From Azohydromonas lata NBRC 102462 (GTDB lineage: Bacteria; Pseudomonadota; Gammaproteobacteria; Burkholderiales; Burkholderiaceae_C), in assembly GCF_001571085.1 (NCBI RefSeq), contig NZ_BCTC01000069.1, positions 1 through 34,441 on the forward strand: DNA of 34,441 nt, written 5' to 3'. Below are positions 17,432 to 24,629 of this stretch, one piece after another (positions within the stretch are counted from its first letter, which is position 1; the number at the start of each line of letters is the position of its first letter). The position numbers were made by a program, and so were the translations under genes. The notes under the pieces were generated by a model that saw nothing but the letters and a program-made list of their open reading frames with translations, was not told the origin of the DNA and ran no database searches.

Positions 17432-17839
17432 TCAGCGTCCGGCCAGGACCGGCGGGCGGTCCTTGCGGTAGGCGTTCTTGATGGCGATCTTGCCGTTGCG
17501 GAAGGTGAACACGTCCACCATGCGCGCCTCGACGCGGCTGCCGTCGGCGCGGGTGCCGCAGAAGGTGCTCTCGGTCACGCCGCGGTCGCCCTGCACGAAG
17601 TGGTCGGCGTCCAGCCAGGCCGCGTCCGGGAAGGTCTGCCAGGCCAGCAGGAAGCCCTGGCGCACCTCGTCGCGGCCCACGAAGCTGCGGCCCATCAGGT
17701 CCGGCCCGGCCACGGCGTGGAAGGTGCACTCGCGGTCCATGAACTCCATCAGCGCCTCGATGTCGTGGCGGTTCCAGGCGTCGCCGAAGGCCTGGAGGAA
17801 CTCCACGCCGGGCTGCAGGTCGTCGTCGTCTCGCTTCAT
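17432..17839 (-). CDS. tauX: Taurine dehydrogenase small subunit TauX (NTF2/SnoaL-like)
   Basis: A 135-residue single-domain protein of the SnoaL/NTF2-like fold: FLQAFGDAWNRHDIEALMEFM forms the first helices, and FVGRDEVRQGFLLAW and ARMVDVFTFRNGKIA are the conserved helix and strands of the cone-shaped barrel. A protein of this size and position is the known small subunit of taurine dehydrogenase; its chemistry is not obvious from the fold. GGAGAC precedes ATG 17839. It is the first gene of the tauXYABC run. The 31-bp putative TauR site begins 74 bp upstream of its start. Confidence 0.85.
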   Translation of the reverse strand: MKRDDDDLQPGVEFLQAFGDAWNRHDIEALMEFMDRECTFHAVAGPDLMGRSFVGRDEVRQGFLLAWQTFPDAAWLDADHFVQGDRGVTESTFCGTRADGSRVEARMVDVFTFRNGKIAIKNAYRKDRPPVLAGR

Positions 17840-17912
17840 CGTCGTCTCCTTGTGCGTGGCCGCTTGGGGTGCGGGCCTTGGATCCAGAGTAGTCAGGGGG
17901 CAGGCGGGGACC

Positions 17913-17943
17913 TAGGGCCAGTTGCGGCCTATCGATGGGTCCA
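17913..17943 (-). promoter_or_regulatory. Putative TauR operator upstream of tauX
   Basis: This 31-bp element matches that at 28159-28189 at 25 of 31 positions without gaps (shared TAGGGCCAG start, GGCC, ATCG and GTCCA). On the minus strand it reads a TGGAC half-site and then CTGGCCCTA, which resembles the CTGGAC-type direct repeats described for TauR. It lies in the 110-bp gap between the tauZ stop and the tauX start. A TACTCT at 17886-17891 on the minus strand could be the -10. Confidence 0.7.
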
Positions 17944-17949
17944 CGCGGC

Positions 17950-18987
17950 TCAGGCGGCCAACCAGCGCATGAGGGCGACCACCAGCAGCATGTAGCCGGC
18001 GACGAAGACCGCCTCGCCCGACAGCAGCGCGATCGGCTTCCAGCCCAGCTCGGCGAGCTTTTCCAGCGAGGTCTTCACGCCCAGCGCGGCGATGGACACC
18101 ACCAGGCACCAGCGCGAGAGCTCCGAGCCGAGCGTCACCGCGCCGGCCGGCAGCCAGCCCAGGCTGTTGGCGGCGGCCAGCGCCGCGAACACCAGCAGGA
18201 ACACCGGCATCAGCGGCCCGTTGCGGGTGCCGCCCGCATCGCCGCCGCCCCGGCGGCGCCCGGCGTGCAGCGCCAGCGCCAGCACCACCGGCATGAGCAG
18301 GGCGACGCGGAACATCTTGGCCAGCGTGGCGGCGTCGCCCACCTGCGGGGAAATCATGAAGGCCGCACCCACCACCTGCGCCACGTCGTGGATGGAGCCG
18401 CCCAGGAACAGCCCGGCCTCGGCCGTGGAGAGGTGCAGCCCCGACACCAGCAGCGGGTACAGCACCATGGCCAGCGTTGAGAAGGCGGCGATGCCTATGG
18501 CCGTGAGCAGCGTGTAGCGCTCGTTCTCGCGCGTGGCCGGCAGGGTGGAGGCAATGGCCAGGGCCGCCGAGATGCCGCAGATGCCGGTGGCGCCGCCCGA
18601 CAGCAGCCCAAGCGCCGGCGGCAGCCGCAGCAGCCGCGCCAGCAGCAGGCCGAAGGTGATGGTCAGCACCACCGCGCCGGCCAGCGCGCCCACACCGGCC
18701 AGGCCCAGGTGGGCCACGTCGCTGGCCGCAATGCGCACGCCCAGCAGCGCCACGCCCGTGCGGACCAGCTTCTTGGCCGCGAACTCGATGCCGGGCTGGC
18801 ACTTGTCCGAGTCGGCCAGGAAGTGGAACGCGATGCCCATGAGCAGCGCGTACAGGAACTGCGGGCCGCCGTAGTGCTCGGACACGAAGGTGGCGGCCAG
18901 CGCGATGGTGCCGCACAGCAGCAGGCCGGGCAGGTAGCCGCGCAATTGGCCAAGCAGCGGCGGCGCCAGGGAGGGTTGGGCGTGCAT
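17950..18987 (-). CDS. tauZ: Putative sulfate exporter TauZ (YeiH/UPF0324 family)
   Basis: The 345-residue integral membrane protein has about ten hydrophobic segments and the family features: FHFLADSDKCQPGIEFAAKKLVRTGVALLG near the N-terminus, LLSGGATGICGISAALAIAS in the middle, and SIHDVAQVVGAAFMIS. YeiH-family members next to xsc are called TauZ and are thought to export the sulfate made from sulfonates; direct transport evidence for the family is limited. It follows xsc by 106 bp on the same strand, with a strong hairpin in the gap, so it may be expressed at a lower level than xsc. The putative tauX operator begins just beyond its stop codon. Confidence 0.85.
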   Translation of the reverse strand: MHAQPSLAPPLLGQLRGYLPGLLLCGTIALAATFVSEHYGGPQFLYALLMGIAFHFLADSDKCQPGIEFAAKKLVRTGVALLGVRIAASDVAHLGLAGVGALAGAVVLTITFGLLLARLLRLPPALGLLSGGATGICGISAALAIASTLPATRENERYTLLTAIGIAAFSTLAMVLYPLLVSGLHLSTAEAGLFLGGSIHDVAQVVGAAFMISPQVGDAATLAKMFRVALLMPVVLALALHAGRRRGGGDAGGTRNGPLMPVFLLVFAALAAANSLGWLPAGAVTLGSELSRWCLVVSIAALGVKTSLEKLAELGWKPIALLSGEAVFVAGYMLLVVALMRWLAA

Positions 18988-19050
18988 GGGAACCTCGACG
19001 TGGGGCGTGGGACGCCAGCCCGGCCTCCACGGGGGAGGCGGGTGGGTCAG

Positions 19051-19079
19051 GCCCCGCTGCGCCGGACCGGCGGCGGGGC
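19051..19079 (-). terminator. Intercistronic hairpin xsc-tauZ
   Basis: GCCCCGC (19051-19057) pairs with GCGGGGC (19073-19079), and inside it GCCGG pairs with CCGGC around a single A. It lies 14 bp past the xsc stop. No T run follows, so partial termination or 3'-end protection of xsc mRNA is more likely than full termination. Confidence 0.45.
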
Positions 19080-19093
19080 AGGGGCGGACTCGC

Positions 19094-20899
19094 TCAGACG
19101 AAGTCCTGGTACTTGTCCAGCAGCCGCACGGGCTTGGACAGCGCGTCGCGCCGGAAGGGGTCGCCCAGCTCGCGCGTGCACATGATCTCGACGATGCAGG
19201 TCTTGCCGTGGTTCATCTGCAGGTCCACGGCGCGCTGGAGCGCCGGGCCCACGTCTTCGAGCCTGTCCACCACGATGCCCTCGGCGCCCATGGCCTTGGC
19301 GATGCCCGCGAAGCTCGGGCTGTCGAGCTCGCCAGCGACGAAGCGGCGGTTGTAGAAGTCCACCTGGTTTTTCTTCTCCGCGCCCCACTGGCGGTTGTGG
19401 AACACCACCGCCGTCACCGGGATGTTGTGGCGCACGCAGGTCAGCGTCTCCATCAGGCTCATGCCCCAGGCGCCGTCGCCCGCGTAGGAGATGGCCGGGC
19501 GGTGCGGCGCGGCGACCTTGGCACCGATGATGGTGGGGAAGGCGTAGCCGCAGTTGCCCCAGCTCATCGCCGCGAAGAAGCTGCGCGGCTTCTCGAAGCG
19601 CAGGTAGCTGTTGGCCACCGAGTTGATGTTGCCGATGTCGGTGGACACCATCACGTCCGGCGGCATGGCCTTTTCCAGCTCGCGCAGCACCTGGCGCGGG
19701 TGCAGATAGCGGCCGCCGAAGGGCGTGCGCTCGTCCTTGGACTCCTCGATCATGTCCAGGCTGAAGGGGTCGCGCTCGTGGGTCCAGGCGTCGAGCTCGC
19801 GCTCCCAGGCCGCCTTCTCGGTGGCGATGTCGTCGCCGCGCTGGGCGCGCGTGGCGTCGCAGGCCAGCGTGCGGCCGGCCAGGCGCTGCACCAGGGCCTG
19901 CGCGGCGGCCTTGGCGTCGCCGCAGATGCCCACCGAGATCTTCTTCACCAGGCCCAGCATCTTGTGGTCGGCGTCGATCTGGATGATCTTGGCCTCCTTG
20001 GGCCAGTAGTCCATGCCGTGCTGGGGCAGCGTGCCGAAGGGGCCCAGGCGCGAGCCCAGCGCCACCACCACGTCGGCGCGCGAGATCAGCTTCATCGCAG
20101 CCTTGGAGCCCTGGTAGCCCAGCGGGCCGCACCACAGCGGGTGGCTGGCCGGGAAGCTGTCGTTGTGCAGGTAACTGTTGACCACCGGTGCCTGCAGCCG
20201 CTCGGCCAGTGCCTTGCAGGCGTCCACGCCGTCGGCCATCACCACGCCGCCGCCGGCGATGATCACCGGGAACTTCGCCGTGGCCAGCAGCTCGGCGGCC
20301 TCGTCCAGGCTTTGCTCGCCGCCGGGGCCGCGGTCCAGCCGCCGCGGCTGAGGGATCTCGGCCGTGATCTGCCCGTAGAAGTAGTCGCGCGGGATGTTGA
20401 GCTGCGTCGGCCCCATCTCGCTCATGGCGCGGTCGAAGCAGCGGCCCGTGAACTCGGCCATGCGCGCCGGGTGCGTCACGTGGCCCTGGTACTTGGTGAA
20501 CTCCTGGAACATGGGCAACTGCTTCGCCTCCTGGAAGCCGCCCAGTCCTTGGCCCATGGTGCCGGCCTCGGGCGTGACGATGACCACCGGCGTGTGCGCC
20601 CAGTACGCCGCGGCGATCGCGGTGACGCAGTTGCTGATGCCCGGGCCGTTCTGGCCGATCACCACGCCGTGCCGACCCGAGACGCGGGCGTAGCCGTCGG
20701 CCATGTGCCCTGCGCCCTGCTCGTGCACCACCGGGACCAGCCGTATGCCCGCCGGGGCAAAGATGTCCATGGCATCCATGAAGGCCGATCCCATGATCCC
20801 GAACATGTCCGTCACGCCGTTGGCCACCATGGTTTCGACGAAGGCCTCGGACGGGGTCATCTTCTGCGGCCCGGCGGCCACGCTGCGTTGCTCGCTCAT
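19094..20899 (-). CDS. xsc: Sulfoacetaldehyde acetyltransferase Xsc
   Basis: The 601-residue thiamine-diphosphate enzyme converts sulfoacetaldehyde plus phosphate to sulfite and acetyl phosphate, the desulfonation step. It has the three-domain layout of the acetolactate synthase superfamily: Pyr domain with catalytic Glu60 in PVVHEQGAGHMADGYAR, a central domain, and a PP domain with GDGAWGM (474-480) leading to the metal-binding Asn502 in VVFHNRQWGAEKKNQ. The latter stretch is diagnostic for Xsc within the family. ATG 20899 follows AGGAGA; the frame is open upstream by composition only. It is divergent from an IclR-type regulator with 142 bp between starts. The acetyl phosphate goes to Pta and the sulfite to SorAB. 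Confidence 0.96.
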   Translation of the reverse strand: MSEQRSVAAGPQKMTPSEAFVETMVANGVTDMFGIMGSAFMDAMDIFAPAGIRLVPVVHEQGAGHMADGYARVSGRHGVVIGQNGPGISNCVTAIAAAYWAHTPVVIVTPEAGTMGQGLGGFQEAKQLPMFQEFTKYQGHVTHPARMAEFTGRCFDRAMSEMGPTQLNIPRDYFYGQITAEIPQPRRLDRGPGGEQSLDEAAELLATAKFPVIIAGGGVVMADGVDACKALAERLQAPVVNSYLHNDSFPASHPLWCGPLGYQGSKAAMKLISRADVVVALGSRLGPFGTLPQHGMDYWPKEAKIIQIDADHKMLGLVKKISVGICGDAKAAAQALVQRLAGRTLACDATRAQRGDDIATEKAAWERELDAWTHERDPFSLDMIEESKDERTPFGGRYLHPRQVLRELEKAMPPDVMVSTDIGNINSVANSYLRFEKPRSFFAAMSWGNCGYAFPTIIGAKVAAPHRPAISYAGDGAWGMSLMETLTCVRHNIPVTAVVFHNRQWGAEKKNQVDFYNRRFVAGELDSPSFAGIAKAMGAEGIVVDRLEDVGPALQRAVDLQMNHGKTCIVEIMCTRELGDPFRRDALSKPVRLLDKYQDFV

Positions 20900-20923
20900 T
20901 GCAGTCTCCTGATGTGCGTCTCT

Positions 20924-21011
20924 TTCCGGAACAAGGCGTTCTGTTTTTCGAGACGTTGAAGCAAATGTAGTGGCCGATTTCGGAAAATGCAATGCGAAAT
21001 CTCGTTTTCCG
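20924..21011. promoter_or_regulatory. xsc/iclR divergent control region with overlapping palindromes
   Basis: The 142-bp spacer is AT-rich and holds several dyads: TTCCGGAA at 20924-20931; TTTC-G-GAAA at 20978-20986; GATTTCG (20976-20982) with CGAAATC (20995-21001); and CGGAAAA (20981-20987) with TTTTCCG (21005-21011). IclR-family proteins bind palindromes with TTTCnGAAA-like cores, so these are candidate sites for the adjacent regulator. Confidence 0.6.
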
Positions 21012-21041
21012 GTACGATTAGTTCCAACTTCAGGAGATGCC

Positions 21042-21848
21042 ATGAACTCAGTGCCTGACGACATCGCCCGCATCGACGGGGACACGCCCACCATGCGGCT
21101 GCTGGCTTTGCTGGAAGTCATTGCTGCGCGCAGCGAGGTGTTCTCGCTGCAGACGCTGGTGGAGGAAACGGGCGTTCCCAAGCCGACGCTGCACCGCATG
21201 CTTCAGCAACTGGAGTCCGCCGGGATGCTGCAGCGCGAGGGCGACGGGCGGCACTACAGCACCGGCGTGCGGCTGCGCCGCCTGGCCGAGCAACTGCTGC
21301 TCAACGACACGCGCCACGGCGCGCGGCACGCGGTGCTGCGCCAACTGGTGGCCGAGGTCGGCGAGAGCTGCAACATCACGGCGCTGTCGGGCAGCGAGGT
21401 GCTGTACCTGGACCGCGTGGAAACGCCCGCGCCGCTGCGCTTCTACCTGCACCCGGGCTCGCGCGTGCCCGTGCACTGCTCGGCCAGCGGCAAGCTCTTC
21501 CTGGCACAAATGGGCACCGCGCAGCGCCGCCGCCTGCTGGCCAACGTGCCGCTGGAGTCCTACACGCCGCACACGCTCACCGACTTCGACCGGCTCGAAG
21601 CCGAGCTGGAGCGCGTCAAGGCCCAGGGCTACGCACTGGACGAGGAGGAGTTCCTGCCCGGGCTGCGCTGCATCGCGGTGCTGGTGGGCACGAGCGGGCG
21701 CTCCAACATGGGCGTGGCCATCCAGGCGCCGTCCATGCGCATGGACGGCGCCAAGGCCTTGCAGTACCTGCCGGCGCTGCAGCGCGCCGCGGCCGCGCTG
21801 GCGGCCGTCGAGTCGCCGCAGCCGGGCGAGGCGCGCGAGAGCGCCTAA
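21042..21848 (+). CDS. IclR-family transcriptional regulator
   Basis: A 268-residue regulator with an N-terminal winged helix-turn-helix (MRLLALLEVIAARSEVFSLQTLVEETGVPKPTLHRMLQQLE, about 19-59) and a C-terminal IclR effector domain (about 90-250; SGSEVLYLDRVETPAPLRFYLHPGSRVPVHCSASGKLFLA, the usual ligand pocket). ATG 21042 is set by CAGGAGA just upstream. It is divergent from xsc and followed by the CobS-like, CobT-like and sorAB genes on the same strand with short gaps, so it is positioned to control both directions. The effector may be sulfoacetaldehyde or a downstream metabolite; that is inference. It acts alongside TauR in the same locus. Confidence 0.92.
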   Translation: MNSVPDDIARIDGDTPTMRLLALLEVIAARSEVFSLQTLVEETGVPKPTLHRMLQQLESAGMLQREGDGRHYSTGVRLRRLAEQLLLNDTRHGARHAVLRQLVAEVGESCNITALSGSEVLYLDRVETPAPLRFYLHPGSRVPVHCSASGKLFLAQMGTAQRRRLLANVPLESYTPHTLTDFDRLEAELERVKAQGYALDEEEFLPGLRCIAVLVGTSGRSNMGVAIQAPSMRMDGAKALQYLPALQRAAAALAAVESPQPGEARESA

Positions 21849-21887
21849 GCGCCCCGCGCCCGCCTTGCCAACTCCCCAGGAGCCGCC

Positions 21888-22838
21888 ATGCAACCCGACC
21901 TTCTGTTGTCCGCACGCGAGCTGTTCGGCCTGGACGTGCCGCTTCAAGTCCCGGCCTTCAGCCACCGCGACGAGCACGTGCCTGCGATCGACCCGGCCTA
22001 TTGCTTCGACCCCGACGTGACGCTGGCGCTGCTGGCCGGCTTCGTGCACAACCGCCGCGTGCTGGTGCAGGGGCTGCACGGCACGGGCAAGAGCAGCCAC
22101 GTGGAGCAGGTGGCCGCGCGGCTGAACTGGCCCTGCGTGCGCGTGAACCTGGACGGCCACGTCGGCCGGCTCGACCTGGTCGGCCGCGACGCCATCGTGC
22201 TGCGCGAAGGGCGCCAGGTGACGGAATTCCAGGAGGGCATCGTGCCCTGGGCGCTGCAGCGGCCGATGGCGCTGGTGTTCGACGAGTACGACGCCGGCCG
22301 GGCCGACGTGATGTTCGTGATCCAGCGCCTGCTGGAGCGCGAAGGCGCCTTCACGCTGCTGGACCAGAACCGCGTGCTGCGTCCGCATCCGGCCTTCCGC
22401 CTCTTCGCCACGGCCAACACCGTCGGCCTGGGCAACCTCGACGGCCTCTACCACGGCACGCAGCAGCTCAACCACGCCCAGCTGGACCGCTGGAACATCG
22501 TCGCCAAGCTGGACTACCTCGCGCCGGCGCGCGAAGCGGCCATCGTCCGCGCCTGCGTGCCTGCGCTCGACGACGCGGCGGGCCGCGGCCTGGTGGAGCG
22601 CATGGTGGCCGTGGCGGGCCTGACGCGGCAGGGCTTCGCCGCGGGCGACCTCTCCACGCTGATGTCGCCGCGCACCGTCATCAGCTGGGCCGAGAACCTG
22701 CAGATCTTCCGCGACCCGGCGCTGGCCTTCCGCCTGAGCTTCCTCAACAAGTGCGACGAGGCCGAGCGGGCGCTGGTGGCCGAGTATTTCCAGCGCTGCT
22801 TCGACCTGGAGTTGCGCGAGTCCGCGCTGCTGGCGTGA
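21888..22838 (+). CDS. CobS-like AAA+ (MoxR-type) ATPase
   Basis: The 316-residue AAA+ protein closely follows the aerobic cobaltochelatase subunit CobS: N-terminal [17 protein letters not shown], Walker A GLHGTGKS at 62-69, Walker B ALVFDEYD at 128-135, and the [19 protein letters not shown] and [20 protein letters not shown] stretches. CobS with CobT forms an ATP-driven ring that powers metal insertion by CobN. Here no cobN or other cobalamin gene is present. GGAG precedes the ATG, and the stop codon overlaps the CobT-like start (TGATG). The sulfite oxidation genes follow. A chaperone or cofactor-loading function for an enzyme of this pathway is inferred from position; the client is unknown. 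Confidence 0.88.
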   Translation: MQPDLLLSARELFGLDVPLQVPAFSHRDEHVPAIDPAYCFDPDVTLALLAGFVHNRRVLVQGLHGTGKSSHVEQVAARLNWPCVRVNLDGHVGRLDLVGRDAIVLREGRQVTEFQEGIVPWALQRPMALVFDEYDAGRADVMFVIQRLLEREGAFTLLDQNRVLRPHPAFRLFATANTVGLGNLDGLYHGTQQLNHAQLDRWNIVAKLDYLAPAREAAIVRACVPALDDAAGRGLVERMVAVAGLTRQGFAAGDLSTLMSPRTVISWAENLQIFRDPALAFRLSFLNKCDEAERALVAEYFQRCFDLELRESALLA

Positions 22839-24532
22839 TGGAGCCGCGCCGCCAACGCGAGCAGGCGCTGTGCGGCGCCGCGCTGCGCGCGCTGTCCGGG
22901 CGCCGCGTGGAGTGGCGCGCCGCGCGGCTGCTCGAAGGCGACCGGGAGCTTCGGCTGGATGCGCCGCACCTGCGCCTGCAAGCCGAGGACGGCCTGCCGG
23001 CACGCCGCGGCCACTGCGACGCCACCGCGCTGCGCCTGCGCCACTCGGACCTGGCGCAGCACGAACAGGCCGCGCCCTCCGGCGCCGTGGAGCGCCTGGT
23101 GTTCGACCTGCTGGAGCAGCTGCGCTGCGAAAGCCGCCTGCCCGCGTCGCTGCCGGGGCTGGCGGCCAACGTGCAGGCGCGCTTCGCGGCCTGGTCGCGC
23201 GCGGCGCTGGCGCAGGGGCTGGCGGAAAGCGCTGCCGGGCTGCTGTTCTACACGCTGGCGCAACTGGGCTGGTCGCGCTTCAACGGCCAGCCCTTGCCGC
23301 AAGAAAGCGAGGGCCTGATCGAAGCCACGCGTGCCGGCATCGCGCGGGCCATAGGCGGCTGGCTCTCCCGCATGCAGCGTTGCCTGGATGACCAGGCGGC
23401 CTTTGCCGAAGCGGCCCTGGCGCTGGCGCACTGGACCGGCCAGCGGCTGCGCGACGCGCAGGCGCAGCAGCAGCCCGCATCCGGCGCGGCCCAAGCGCAG
23501 GCGCGTGCGCACGCTGCCCTGTCGTGGCTGCTGCCGCAGGGCGACGGCAACCTGGCGCTGCCGGCGCCCGCGGCCGGCCGCAGCCGGCTGCTGGACAGCG
23601 GCAGCGCGGGCTACCGCGTCTTCACCACGGCCTACGACCGCGAAGTGCCTGCCGCCACGCTGGTGCGCGCGGCGCTGCTGCGCGAATACCGCCAGCGCTT
23701 GGATGAGCGCGTCGCCCGGCTGAACGTCAACCAGGGCCGGCTGGCGCTGCAGCTGCAGCGCGCCCTGGCGCGGCCCGCGGGCAGCGACTGGGATTTCGGG
23801 CTGGAGGCCGGCCGCGTGGACGCGCGCCGCCTGGCCCAACTGGTCAGCAACCCGGCGCAGCGGCGCGTGTTCCGGCTCGAAGCGCCGCGGCCGCGGCCGG
23901 ATGCGGTGGTGTCGCTGCTGATCGACTGCTCCGGCTCGATGCGCCGGCACATCGAGCCGCTGGCGCTGCTGGCCGACGCGCTGCTGCGCGTGCTGGAGCG
24001 CGCCGGCGCCGCGACCGAGCTGCTGGGCTACACGACCGGCGCCTGGAACGGCGGCCGTGCCCGCGCCGCGTGGCTGGCGGCCGGGCGCCCGGCGCACCCG
24101 GGCCGGCTCAACGAGCGTTGCCACCTCGTGTTCAAGGACGCCGCGCGCTCCTGGCGCCGCAGCCGCCTGGACGTGGCCGCGCTGCTCAAGGGCGACCTGT
24201 TCCGCGAGGGCGTGGACGGCGAGGCCGTCGCCTGGGCCGCGCATCGGCTGCGCGCGCGGCCTGAGGCGCGGCGCATCCTCGTCGTGGTCTCCGACGGCTG
24301 CCCGCTGGACAGCGCGACGGAGCAGGCCAACGACGCGCGCTACCTGGACCACCACCTGCAGCAGGTCGTGGCGCAGCAGCAGCGTGCCGGCATCACCCTC
24401 ATCGGCGTGGGCGTCGGCCTGGACCTGGGCGCCTGGTACCGGCACAGCGTGCCTGCAGACCTGAGCCAAGGGCTGGAGCGCGAGCTCCTGCACCGCCTGG
24501 TCGGCACCATCGCGCGCGTGGCCGCGGCGTAA
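22838..24532 (+). CDS. CobT-like VWA-domain protein
   Basis: This 564-residue protein resembles cobaltochelatase subunit CobT. A helical N-terminal region (about 1-260, variable) leads into a conserved segment (YRVFTTAYDREVPAATLVRA, WDFGLEAGRVDARRLAQLV) and then a C-terminal von Willebrand A domain with MIDAS Asp363-x-Ser365-x-Ser367 (LLIDCSGSM), then the GYTTGAWNGG, RPAHPGRLN and VSDGCPLDS motifs seen in CobT. The acidic linker of true CobT proteins is not evident. It starts within the stop codon of the CobS-like gene, so the pair is translated together. Such MoxR-VWA pairs remodel or metallate a client protein. SorAB follow 97 bp downstream, and Xsc is divergent. Confidence 0.85.
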   Translation: MEPRRQREQALCGAALRALSGRRVEWRAARLLEGDRELRLDAPHLRLQAEDGLPARRGHCDATALRLRHSDLAQHEQAAPSGAVERLVFDLLEQLRCESRLPASLPGLAANVQARFAAWSRAALAQGLAESAAGLLFYTLAQLGWSRFNGQPLPQESEGLIEATRAGIARAIGGWLSRMQRCLDDQAAFAEAALALAHWTGQRLRDAQAQQQPASGAAQAQARAHAALSWLLPQGDGNLALPAPAAGRSRLLDSGSAGYRVFTTAYDREVPAATLVRAALLREYRQRLDERVARLNVNQGRLALQLQRALARPAGSDWDFGLEAGRVDARRLAQLVSNPAQRRVFRLEAPRPRPDAVVSLLIDCSGSMRRHIEPLALLADALLRVLERAGAATELLGYTTGAWNGGRARAAWLAAGRPAHPGRLNERCHLVFKDAARSWRRSRLDVAALLKGDLFREGVDGEAVAWAAHRLRARPEARRILVVVSDGCPLDSATEQANDARYLDHHLQQVVAQQQRAGITLIGVGVGLDLGAWYRHSVPADLSQGLERELLHRLVGTIARVAAA

Positions 24533-24554
24533 GCCCGGCGCACGGCGCTTCACC

Positions 24555-24598
24555 GCCGGCGCGGGGCGCCGGCTCACGGCCCCGGGAAGCGTTCCCGG
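24555..24598 (+). promoter_or_regulatory. Tandem hairpins before sorA
   Basis: Two perfect hairpins lie between the CobT-like gene and sorA: GCCGGCGC/GCGCCGGC with a GGG loop (24555-24573), and CCGGGAA/TTCCCGG with a GCG loop (24582-24598). The sorA ribosome-binding site starts about 18 bases later. They could attenuate read-through into sorAB or mark a processing site. No T run follows. Confidence 0.4.
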
Positions 24599-24629
24599 TG
24601 CCATTCCTGCCTTGTCGGAGGAGACATGC

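Noticed and set aside
14749-17481. 910-residue plus-strand open frame opposite tauA and tauY
   Set aside because: Antisense to genes with intact motifs; its His/Arg/Gly/Ala-rich low-complexity composition is typical of a high-GC shadow frame.
18986-20959. 657-residue plus-strand open frame opposite xsc
   Set aside because: Shadow of the Xsc codon pattern; no recognisable motif.
21888-24532. Simple annotation of the pair as cobalamin cobaltochelatase CobS and CobT
   Set aside because: No cobN or cobalamin gene is nearby, the acidic linker of CobT is not evident, and the genes sit within a sulfonate operon; the names are kept as 'like' only.
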